Part shown: positions 31,901 to 40,300 of the stretch, piece after piece
Position numbering within the stretch: the first letter of the stretch is position 1
How the letters are laid out: each line of letters begins with the position of its first letter
From: Nitrospirales bacterium
GTDB lineage: Bacteria; Nitrospirota; Nitrospiria; Nitrospirales; UBA8639
Assembly: GCA_029261235.1 (NCBI GenBank)
Contig: JAJDBS010000169.1
Location: 1-64,000 of the forward strand
DNA: 64,000 nucleotides
Direction: 5' to 3'
Notes under the pieces: generated by a model
Told to the model about the DNA's origin: nothing
The model's database searches: none
What the model saw: only the letters and a program-made list of their open reading frames with translations
Made by a program: the position numbers and the translations under genes

Positions 31901-33546
31901 AATTTACATATGACGATATTGATCGATTGGTTCAAGAAAGTTATCAAGATGGGGCCAGAGTGTGGCGCTTTTACAGCCGACGAAGCCTCCTAATTAGAGT
32001 GGAGGATTCTTCTGGGGGAGTATATAGGGCCTCTTATGACCCAGTTGGTCGAATTCTTATTGATTCAAATTCCATTGGGCAAGTGAAATATACCTATGAT
32101 CGGATGGGCCATGTTCTATCCCGACAGGTTGTAGGACAACCAAGCGTGATATTTAGCTATGATCCTGTAGGAAATCTTCTGTCGGCAAGCCTGCCAAAGG
32201 CTTCCGCGAAGATGACCTACAGTTCTAGGAATTTTCTGGAGAACGTGGAGCTATCAAATGGTGTGAATAGTGGATATAAGTATGACACCCTGGGGCGATT
32301 AGAAACTGTAGTTCACTTAAAAGGTACGATGACTCTTGAAAAACAGGAATACAGCTATGATGCTGTGGGCAATCGCACGAAATCTACCGCCAATTTTGGG
32401 CAATCTCTCATAACCCAATCGACAGTCAATACTTTTGATGACAACAATCGAATGCTTAGTAGAGGACCCGTAACTTTTACTTATGATAGTAACGGGAATC
32501 GGTTGACTGAAACTGACACATTAGGGACAAAGAAATTTACATGGGATTCCAGAAATCGACTAGAAAGACTACACGAGCCTGCTGGTGAAACAACTTTTCG
32601 TTATGATTTTGCAGGAAACTTGGTGGAAAAAACTGATATTGATGGAAATGGAATTATTCGGAAGAAATTAGTCCTCGATGATTTAGGCAATTTGATCCAT
32701 GAATTCGAGTCCAATGGGCGGAATTTGAATGTATTATCAGGAGTGGGCGTTGACAGACATATTGCTATAACTCGTTCTAACGGAATTACCGAATTCAGTC
32801 TTGCAGATGGGTTGAATTCCACTGCAATTACCGTAGATAAGACAGGTCTTCAAACAGGGGCGTTCGGTTACGAACCCTATGGAGAAACCAAGACTAACAA
32901 TCCGTTCCCGTTTCAATACACTGGAAGAGTGCCAGTTTCAGATAACCTTTACTATTATCGCGCCCGATATTATGACCCCATAGCTGGACGTTTCTTGAGT
33001 GAAGATCCGATTGGATTTTCTAGCGGAGACGTTAATCTCTATGCCTATGTTCAAAATAATCCGATTAATATTGTAGATCCAAGTGGTTTAAAAGATAGAC
33101 CTCCTATATTTTGGCCCAATCCGAAGATACCTATTGGCCCACCAACTCCGATTAACCCCAATGATCCAAACGATCCCAATAATCAAGCTGGGTTTAATTG
33201 TCATTCCTATACTTGGCATGGTGGTTTGGGCGACCCGACCGATCCACGTAACAATAGGAGCTATCCCAGATGGGACCAAAATCCGAGCGATGATCTCGAT
33301 GGGTGGACGAAATTAGACCCGAACGATGATAACGTGATTGGAGACAGGGTCATCTACTGGAAGGATGATAATGGGGATCAGGTACGACAAGACAATGAAA
33401 TTACACACTCAGGTACAGTAACTGGCGTTGATCGAAAGGGATATACAACGGAAGTAACGAGTAAATGGGGGCAGCGTCCAATTTATCGTCATCATCCACA
33501 TGATGTTCCAAAGTCGTATGGTAGCAATCGAGACTATTACAGATAG
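25903..33546 (+). CDS. Giant secreted dockerin / MopE-repeat / Ig-like / RHS protein with C-terminal cysteine-hydrolase-like domain (2547 aa)
   Basis: Signal peptide; dockerin DLNDDGIVNILDISLAGSCFGQ...DLNHDNAIDLTDINILSGSFGQ; 4x 49-aa MopE-like repeats; Ig-like repeats; many YD repeats; RHS core YYYRARYYDPIAGRFLSEDPIGFSSGDVNLYAYVQNNPINIVDPSGL. Start GTG 25903 or ATG 25915. Confidence 0.9.
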   Translation: MLSTMPTPRQMANANHWLVSRLSLLLIVGLSSLFLLPTNLWASHDPDLNDDGIVNILDISLAGSCFGQDPTSNTQCQIADLNHDNAIDLTDINILSGSFGQTFPIDPTNPNDIDDDGDGFTEAQGDCNDGNAAINPDATDIPGNDIDEDCSGSDAPLDPLDVDDDGDGFTEAQGDCNDSNEAINPDATDIPGNDIDEDCSGSDAPLDPLDVDDDGDGFTETQGDCNDGNAAINPDATDIPGNDIDENCDGQDAPLDPLDVDNDGDGFTETQGDCNDSNAAINPDATDIPGNGIDEDCDGEDAALPNIASLEPAQLTILTSDSGTMTVQIQNPTVGQETFIDLSSAVPTIVDVPTQVSIQAGETSTTFQVTGLMVGGPVLITATLGISSATAEITVVDQPTPPGIVGPLAAGSTNITGSGVANALIDILVNTVQVSMGIIDANGMFDVVVPVIQTGDVVQATQTVNGFTSAPSVEVTVQPIPPAPMITVPVVEGMTEAQGTGQPGATVDLFINGASIATGVVPSTGAFTLPTPALIAGQQVTAIQMVAGIRSISSAPVAVVMMPAPPIITIPIVAGAQTVAGTGVNGATVEVSVDGNNVGTTTVNTSNTWSLTLAMALLATEEVQAKQVVNDVSSALSAAVKVVALPPPPVVTEPVVAGNSTISGTGSNGATIDIFVNSVSVGTASVNVAGLWEIQGLAALGAGQMIEASQTVGGVLSTLSAQVTVVAPPPPPVVSSPLITGETAISGTGTVGASVEVFVDNAPEGTTTVGMAGAWSVALMQALQTGQAVTATQTVSGISSLASVSVTAVAPPPIPTVTGPIFDGRTDVNGTGIVGASVDVFIDGSNVGSTNVDANGDWALMVSPVLQTGQAITATQTVAGIPSSPSAPIIVEEIVLTEIEIDPFPTAAVELNQAVQFSAKGMFSDGSMEDPLTNVVWNSDATNIVSIDTIGLATGQSLGMAKIHASRDGVDSLATIMSVMTAGSVITNFQPKSSSTGESITIMGTNLLPATPGALSVTLAQQGGGRIEVPVTTSQDSTVVFTVPPGATTGDLEILIDQLPVLIPPSATFTVVASSNFSLSVEPSTADLIQGQSTSYKVTLDSNTGFTQLADLSVSGLPAGVTADFTPPQISAEQTAILTIIALAAEPTSSANLLVSASATVDGILLQETGNAALNIQPVTTSFIGRTVVADPLQTSLAGVTIKMLGQDGNGGSTGCSGEAISDAAGNFTISNLPVDCIGNQLVRFDGATATFPIGVYAGVDKRYNLVQDQVTQPPVLVHLPRIDNADTVMVQQNATVDQFFTFPTIPNLSITVYAGTIFTLENGQQPNPFKLTAIEIPVDRLPGGNLPASANDVIPFLVGFQPANTRVNQPVPIAFPNTAATPPGTQVPLTTLDPTQGIMVNYGTGTISPNGTQILPDSDSSNSGKNFGLTHLGWHGGRPPAPVDIPAPPPQDVGGCSAQAVNFNSGQEVQINTDIAFQGARGSLIIQREYWSGRSNQGPFGLKTSHNFSHRLDTNTPANRALISLILPDGNRIPFARQTDGTYINETTPAVRGSQMRVASNGEVELKLKNCDTMLFVPSTFPLGSLLQSRTDRNGNQINIERDPSNPVRITKIIDPVGRFLTLSYDRINRITKINDHTGRTVQYTYNLQGTLETVTDPEGKLKLYDYDDQNRLTRITDARGLIVSELTYGNNDRVVQEKMADGGIIKFDYTFLNPQVRTSRILMTKVTDPLGRVTKYDYNAQGYLKKVTDALGQITLFEREIGTNLIIAQRGFARCTICRHPGSGDSKFTYDNNGNVLTVTNSMNETSIFTYHPIINKVTSSVDPLGHKTTASYDNKGNLSELVDENGNVTTFSYNGFGLPTRVIDPNGSETQFSYDAEGNLITVTDAQKHETRMEYDVLSRHLATIDPLGRRHEKKYDKLNRLIGVKDAFGQEATFIYDEVGNVLKITDPRGKSNVYTYDNLNRMISRTDPLGHIETLVYDLAGNLVALTDRRGHRNQFTYDDIDRLVQESYQDGARVWRFYSRRSLLIRVEDSSGGVYRASYDPVGRILIDSNSIGQVKYTYDRMGHVLSRQVVGQPSVIFSYDPVGNLLSASLPKASAKMTYSSRNFLENVELSNGVNSGYKYDTLGRLETVVHLKGTMTLEKQEYSYDAVGNRTKSTANFGQSLITQSTVNTFDDNNRMLSRGPVTFTYDSNGNRLTETDTLGTKKFTWDSRNRLERLHEPAGETTFRYDFAGNLVEKTDIDGNGIIRKKLVLDDLGNLIHEFESNGRNLNVLSGVGVDRHIAITRSNGITEFSLADGLNSTAITVDKTGLQTGAFGYEPYGETKTNNPFPFQYTGRVPVSDNLYYYRARYYDPIAGRFLSEDPIGFSSGDVNLYAYVQNNPINIVDPSGLKDRPPIFWPNPKIPIGPPTPINPNDPNDPNNQAGFNCHSYTWHGGLGDPTDPRNNRSYPRWDQNPSDDLDGWTKLDPNDDNVIGDRVIYWKDDNGDQVRQDNEITHSGTVTGVDRKGYTTEVTSKWGQRPIYRHHPHDVPKSYGSNRDYYR
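26038..26211 (+). other. Type I dockerin-like module
   Basis: Two DxNxDGxxNxxD-type Ca-binding repeats. Confidence 0.75.
26242..26829 (+). repeat. Four in-frame 147-bp tandem repeats (49-aa MopE-like metal-binding repeat)
   Basis: DDDGDGFTEAQGDCNDGNAAINPDATDIPGNDIDEDCSGSDAPLDPLDV x4. Confidence 0.92.
33085..33546 (+). other. Variable C-terminal domain after the RHS core, NlpC/papain-like cysteine hydrolase candidate
   Basis: NCHSYTWHGG...GDRVIYWKDDNGDQVRQDNEITHSGTVTGV...TSKWGQRPIYRHHPHDVPKSYG: candidate Cys/His catalytic residues. Confidence 0.5.
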
Positions 33547-33882
33547 TATCTGTATGGCTTTTAAAGAAATAAGGTGTAAAGCATTTTAAGCGACTGCTTT
33601 ACTAAACTTTGAAGCGGCAAATATTTAATCTTCATGAAAATGGATTATTTTTTCGATCAAGAGACCTAAGGATCGGTGTCAGTTTTAGATAAAATTATGG
33701 AAAATAATTATTTTTTAGTTTCAGCACGAAGTTGATAGGGAGTTGGTTACACAAGAATCAATTCACACAGTTATTAAGCACTGCATGATTAAGTAAGGGA
33801 CCTCATGGTGCCTCTGTCGTTTTTTGTCACATCTACTGATTAAACTGATTTCATGGCAAGAAGATAGATTGAAACGATCATA

Positions 33883-36882
33883 ATGAGAATTGTTATTAGT
33901 TTAATTAGTTGTTTCTTGTTTTTGGTCTGTCTAAATAATGTGGTATTTAGTATCGGGTTCGAATATTTTTATGACTCCCTCGATCGTTTAGTTCGTGTAA
34001 TTGATGGTCAGGGAAACATCATTACATATGACTATGATGAAGTTGGGAATATTCTTGCTATTCGACGAAACACGGTAGGGGATCTTCCACCACCAGCACT
34101 GACGACAGCTGTGCCAAATCAATTTACTCAAGGAAAATCCGTCACAGTGATTTTATCTGGTACGTCCTTACTTGGCGGAGTCGTATCTACTCCTTCGCCA
34201 GATATCACGATTGATAATTTTTTAGGAACTGACACGAAAATCACCGTAAATCTGACTGTTAGTCCGACTGCTCAGTTTGGGAATACGAATCTTACGGTCG
34301 GGACCTCATCGGGTATGGCCTCAATCGCGGTTTCAGTTGTGCCGCTCCAACCTCGCATTACAAGAATTGCACCTGGCGAGGGACTGATTGCCGGGGGGAC
34401 GCAAGTGACGCTGACAGGAGAGAACTTTGATCCTACGGCGAGGGTTTCATTTGGAGGAGTATCAGCCACGAATGTGGTGTTTGTTGATTCCACAACGCTG
34501 ACTGCCGTGACGCCGCCTGGTCCAGTGAATGCTCCGCCCGTCGATGTGGTCGTACAGGTGGCGAGTTTGTCTGATACGTTGGCTGGAGGCTTCCAATATT
34601 TCGATGGGATTCAATATGGAGACTTTGTTCAAGATCTGATTGATCCGGTTGGTGATGAAGATTCGTTTCCATTTTCTGGTCAAGTCGGTGACTTAGTGGT
34701 GGTCCGAGCTCGACCAGTTAACGGGACATTGGTCCCAAACCTCCAAATCCTTGGTCCAAGTGGTGTGGAGGGGTGTTCACAATCAGCTCCAAGTTTTGGT
34801 GGGGATAGGGTAGAGTTAGGTTGTACCTTAGGAGCTTCAGGTCTTCATACATTAGTGATCAAGGATGTTTTTGGGATTGGGACAGGAGCTTATGAATTCC
34901 ACATTTTCCGAATTAATAATCCGGTCAGTGCCCTCCCGATTAACGTGGGTGATGAGAAGCTGGGTTCTCTCGCATCCGTTGTCGTGGTAGATGTGTTTCA
35001 ATTCGCGGGGACAATGGGCGATCAAATGATTCTTCGTTTGGCCACTACGGCTGGGACCCTGCTTCCTCGGTTTGATGTGTTTCGTTCTGATGGGACGTTT
35101 GTCTGTGGAGGCAGTGGCCTTTTAGCTGCTGAGCGGATCTGCGAATTACCCTCTACGGACACGTATTCAATTTTTGTTGCCAACCTTTCTGGTGCCAATA
35201 CTGGCGCCTATGCGTTGGCTCTTCAACGACTGAATGGTCCGGTGAATCCATTGCCGATCAATTTGGGCTCTGTTCAGAACTTGCCTCTTTCTTCTCGAGT
35301 TGAACTGAGCCTCTTCAGCTTGAATAGTACTGCTGGGGAGGTGTTGGTGGTGAATTTTGAATCTCTCACGGCTTTATTTGATGTTCAAGTGCGAGTCTTT
35401 GATCCTTCGGGAAATTCCATTTGTTCGTTACAGCCTATTAATCAGCCACAAGGGTGTCCCATCGCCGTCAGTGGCAACCATACGGTGTTGGTGACGGGAG
35501 GCAATAATTTTGGTTCGCCGGCATCAGGGAATTATTCCCTTATCATCAATCGTCTCCCGAACCCTGTTTTATCTTCTTCTATTGCCTTTGGTGAACAAAA
35601 CACTTCGACTTTAGATGCCGATGTCGATATGGATGTTTGGTCATTTTCTGGAATAGAAGGGGAGGGAACTGTGCTCCGTTTCTCCATTCTGAATAGTGTT
35701 GGGGCGTTTAATTTAGCTGTTCAAGTTCTGAGTGTCGCTGGGCAAACAGTTTGTTCCCAGCTTGTGGGGCAGACAGCGGTAGATTTGGTTTGTGAACTCC
35801 CCGTTGCTGGCAATTATTTTGTGTTGGTTAGTGACCAAGGGAATAATGGAAATGGCTCGTACAACATTTCGTTGGACCAAGCATCTGGTTCGGTTGAGAC
35901 AACGGCTATTAGTTATGGCGACATTACTGCGAAGCCAGCCAATGCGGGAACAAATGTAAATTATTGGCGGTTTTCGGGGACGGCGGGAGATCATGCGGTT
36001 TTTCGGTTGAATCCGCCAGGACTGTTTTCTCTTACTCAGCTTCAATTATTTGGTCCAGATAATGTGCGGATTAAGAATTGCCAGGCTGGAGGGGTGACCG
36101 ACGCTTTCGGACTTGTGAACATGGAATGTTCCTTATCACAAACCGGCCAACATACCTTGGTGGTCAATGGGAATACGGGCAATACCCAGCTGCTTGGTGA
36201 TTATTCTGTTGCCCTTCAAGAAACCAACAATCCAGCTAACCCAGTGGCGGTTGGATTTGGGGACATTGAGTCGCGAACCCTTTCCCACCCCTTGGGATTA
36301 GATGCCTGGATCTTTGAAGGTTCTGCCGGTGATCAAGTCTTTTTCCGGGTAGGGGGGGCAACAGGAGGGATAGAAGCGGAACTTCGAGTGTATGGGCCAA
36401 CAGGCTTGCCGGTTCCTAATTGTCAGAGCCCAGCCTTGCAAAATCCTTTGGAGAGATTTTGTGCCTTGGACAGTACTGGTACGCACGTTTTTGTGATCTC
36501 TGATTCACTAGGTGATGAAGCTGGAGCTTACAATGTGTTTTTGGAAAAAACCAATGCTCCCAGTACCTCTACCCCTCTGAATGTTGGGCAAACAGTTTCC
36601 GATTTAATTCAACCAAGCTTTGAGACGGATGTTTTCACTTTTTCAGGAAATTCTGGTGATCAAATTCAACTCACCATGACACCAACTTCAGGAGGAATTG
36701 ATCCACAAATTATCACCCTTCACCAGAACGGGACGCCGACTAACTGTATTAATCGTAACCCTTTAGGCCAACAACTTCAGGTTTCCTGCTCCTTGAACTT
36801 CTCAGGTATTCACACTGTTTTCGTCAATGACTTTGGCGGAGATGAAACGGGAACTTACGACTTGGCTCTGACCAATCCTTAA
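33883..36882 (+). CDS. Secreted protein: short RHS/YD segment + IPT/TIG domains + tandem PPC (pre-peptidase C-terminal)-like domains
   Basis: YFYDSLDRLVRVIDGQGNIITYDYDEVGNILAIRR; IAPGEGLIAGGTQVTLTGENFDPTARVSFGG (IPT/TIG); repeated D-W-F-SGxxGD...LxxTGxHxxxVxDxxGxxxGxYxLxLxxxNxP units. Confidence 0.78.
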   Translation: MRIVISLISCFLFLVCLNNVVFSIGFEYFYDSLDRLVRVIDGQGNIITYDYDEVGNILAIRRNTVGDLPPPALTTAVPNQFTQGKSVTVILSGTSLLGGVVSTPSPDITIDNFLGTDTKITVNLTVSPTAQFGNTNLTVGTSSGMASIAVSVVPLQPRITRIAPGEGLIAGGTQVTLTGENFDPTARVSFGGVSATNVVFVDSTTLTAVTPPGPVNAPPVDVVVQVASLSDTLAGGFQYFDGIQYGDFVQDLIDPVGDEDSFPFSGQVGDLVVVRARPVNGTLVPNLQILGPSGVEGCSQSAPSFGGDRVELGCTLGASGLHTLVIKDVFGIGTGAYEFHIFRINNPVSALPINVGDEKLGSLASVVVVDVFQFAGTMGDQMILRLATTAGTLLPRFDVFRSDGTFVCGGSGLLAAERICELPSTDTYSIFVANLSGANTGAYALALQRLNGPVNPLPINLGSVQNLPLSSRVELSLFSLNSTAGEVLVVNFESLTALFDVQVRVFDPSGNSICSLQPINQPQGCPIAVSGNHTVLVTGGNNFGSPASGNYSLIINRLPNPVLSSSIAFGEQNTSTLDADVDMDVWSFSGIEGEGTVLRFSILNSVGAFNLAVQVLSVAGQTVCSQLVGQTAVDLVCELPVAGNYFVLVSDQGNNGNGSYNISLDQASGSVETTAISYGDITAKPANAGTNVNYWRFSGTAGDHAVFRLNPPGLFSLTQLQLFGPDNVRIKNCQAGGVTDAFGLVNMECSLSQTGQHTLVVNGNTGNTQLLGDYSVALQETNNPANPVAVGFGDIESRTLSHPLGLDAWIFEGSAGDQVFFRVGGATGGIEAELRVYGPTGLPVPNCQSPALQNPLERFCALDSTGTHVFVISDSLGDEAGAYNVFLEKTNAPSTSTPLNVGQTVSDLIQPSFETDVFTFSGNSGDQIQLTMTPTSGGIDPQIITLHQNGTPTNCINRNPLGQQLQVSCSLNFSGIHTVFVNDFGGDETGTYDLALTNP

Positions 36883-37320
36883 CTTCTTTCGATAGTCCTT
36901 GTCTCAAAAAACCGATACTAGAATTTCCCAAGAAAGCAGCAGATTCAGAAAAAATCCGAGATGCTCCCCTCTCAATCTGTACTTCCATGCTTGATAAGGG
37001 TCCCGATAGGGAATTTTTTCCAGTTACTTCCCTCCTTCAGCAAAGCACTTGACATTATTCACGATATTTACGACAGTTGGCCTTCTTATCTAATGGAACT
37101 CCTCTTGGGAAGGTGGTCCTCTTCGGTTGTAATTTTCAACCATATTGTCCGTCATCGGAATTACGATATCCGATTCCTTGTGCGATAGCGGCGCTAGTTG
37201 TCGGACCAGACAAGACTAGAAAATCCCCTTCTATCTTTAGAAATTCGATCCTCAGATATGAGCGATGTCAGAGAGCCTTGAAGGAATTAATAAGCCTTGA
37301 AGTGAAGAGAATCTAAGGAA

Positions 37321-40300
37321 ATGCTGAGACGTAACTTGAATCGCATATTGGGCAGCTTCTCTTCTCTCTACATATTTGCCGTAATAATTATATCCATTGC
37401 TTTCATCGCCAAGAGTCAAACAGTTTTGGCTAGTCACGATCCGGATTTGAATGATGATGGGATCGTGAATATCCTGGATCTATCGTTAGCGGGGAGTTGC
37501 TTCGAGCAAGACCCAACGATCAATGTCCAATGTCAGGTAGCGGATATTAACCACGATAATGTCATTGATCTGGCAGATATCAATATTCTGTCCGGTCGCT
37601 TTGGCCAATCCTTTCCGCCTAATCCTACCGATCCGAATGATATAGACGACGACGGCGATGGGTTTACCGAGAACCAAGGCGACTGTAACGATGGCAATGC
37701 GGTAGTTAACCCGGATGCCACCGACATTCCGGGCAATGACATCGATGAAAACTGTGATGGCCAGGATGCGCCGCTCGATCCCCTGGATGTGGATGATGAC
37801 GGGGATGGCTTCACCGAATCGCAGGGCGACTGTAACGACGGTGATGCGGCGATCAACCCCGATGCCACAGACATTCCAGGCAACGGGATCGATGAAGATT
37901 GCAGTGGTAGCGATGCGCCCGTAGATCCCCTGGATGTGGATGATGACGGCGATGGGTTTACCGAGAATCAAGGCGACTGTAACGATGGCAATGCGGCGAT
38001 CAACCCGGGTGCCACGGATATTCCGGATAATATCATTGATGAAAATTGTGACGGCCAAGATGCTACCACGAGTGGGCTTGACACAATTCCGCCAAGCCTC
38101 TCCATTCTGACACCAAAGAATGGCGCGTTGGTCACGCAAAAACGACCAACGATCGCTTTTCAATTCAGTGATGAGAATAGTGGAATCAACACGCAGAGTC
38201 TGGCTATTTCCGCCGGTAGTAATACCCTAGAAGTCACATGTGTATTCACAGACGCGAGTGCGGAGTGTACGCCAGAGGCAGATTTCCCTGAAGCTGCGGT
38301 TACCCTAGTAGCATTCATCGAAGATCAAGCGGGCAATCCTGCGACGACACACATTGATCTGATTGTCGACACGGTTCCTGTAGAGGTTAGCATCTTGACT
38401 CCCAATGATGGACTCATCACAAAAGAGGCAGAGATACAAGTCACTGGAGAAATTGGGGATGGAATAACCAAGGTTTCCGTCAATGGAGTCGAAGCTGACC
38501 TAGGGAATGCTTTCTCGGTGAACGTGCCCCTACGAGAAGGTAAAAATATGATTGTGGCAGTGGCCGAAAACGCGAATGGCAAAACCGGGACAGATACGGT
38601 CGATATTACAAGAGATATCGTTGCTCCCATCGTGCGCATTGATTCGCCACGAAATGGGTTGGTTTCGGTCGAAGATAAGATCGCCATCGCCGGGAAAATC
38701 AACGATATCGTTAATGGTGGGACCAATGCGCGCGTCTTGGTCAACGGTATTGAGGCGACTGTTGCTCAGGGCGCGTTTATGCTCACAGATCTTCCACTGA
38801 CGCGTGGCCCTAATACCATTACTGCTGTTGCCACAGATGCAGTCGGTAATGAGGGGAGTCATAGTGTTCAGGTTATATTCCAACAAATAGCCGGAGGTCG
38901 TATCGGCCTTGTCTCAGGCAATGGCCAAGCCGGTTTGGTGAATCGAGCCTTACCGAACCCTCTCGTCGCATCAGTCAAAGATCAGGTGGGCAATCCATTG
39001 TCAGGACGGATCGTGACGTTTGAAGTCACTCGAAATAGCGGAACATTACAACGACAGTCTTCCGATTCACCAAAACGGAACATGCAAGTGCCGACAGACG
39101 TCAACGGTCAAGCGACTGTGGCATTCACTCTCGGGGATACCGCTGGAGAAGGCAACAATCGTGTACGGGTGACCGCACAGGGAGTGGCGGGAGAGGGTGA
39201 GTTTTGTGCGTCGGCATTGGGATCAGATCCTGACAAAATTCTTGTCATTACTGGTGATAATCAACGAGGTCTCGCTGCTAACCCTTTAGCAACGCCGTTA
39301 GAAGCCATCGTCGTTGATGAGGACGGAAATCCCATTCAGGATCTGCAGGTTACTTTTTCAGTGGTGACAGGAACTGGAAGTCTCAATGGGCAACAAAACC
39401 TTGTGAGAACCACCGGTGCAGATGGCGTTATTCGTGCTGTGCTGACGTTGGGGCAAGAACCGGGGATTAACAATAACGTCGTCAATGCAACCTTTGAGGG
39501 ACATACGGGAGCTCCCGCTACGTTTGTTGCCTCAGCTTTGTTGGCAGGTAAGCCTGAAGACACTGGATTCCGGGGTGTGGTGTTGGATAATGGATATACA
39601 GCTATTCCAGGTGCCACTGTCAGTATTCCAGAAGCAGGCGTGAGTACCACGACCAATGAAGAAGGACAGTTCACGTTAACTCAGATACCGGTTGGGCATA
39701 TTCATCTACGGATTGATCCTACAAACAGTCCTCGACCTGAGACATTTCCGCCGCTGGAATTTGAGACCGTCACGGTAGCTGGGCAACTCAATATTCTTGG
39801 GCAACCCATTCTCTTGCCTGCCCTTCAGATCGATAGTTCGAAAACGGTGGGTGGGGATCAGGACGTGACGCTAGAGATGCCTGGGGTTGATGGCTTTACT
39901 CTCACAGTCTTTGCCAACTCGGTGAATTTTCCCGATGGTTCTAAAACAGGCCAGCTCACAGTAAGTCAAGTGCATCTCGATAAAGTGCCCATGCCGCCCC
40001 CTGGCGGGACGACTCTTCTGTCTCCAGCGTGGACCATTCAACCCTCAGGGACCAAGTTTGATCCGCCCGCTCGCATTACTATTCCCAACAATGGTCTACC
40101 GCCAGGCCGTGTCGTGGATATTTTCCAGTTTGATCATGGTCTGAATCAATTCATCAATGTGGGCCAAGGAACGGTCTCGGAAGATGGATTGATTATTAGG
40201 TCCGACCCAGGGTTTGGCATAACGGCGGCAGGATGGGGTTTCCCTCAAGCTGAGCCGCCAGAGCCTGGATGTGTCTGCTCATGTAATGATGGGAATGTGT

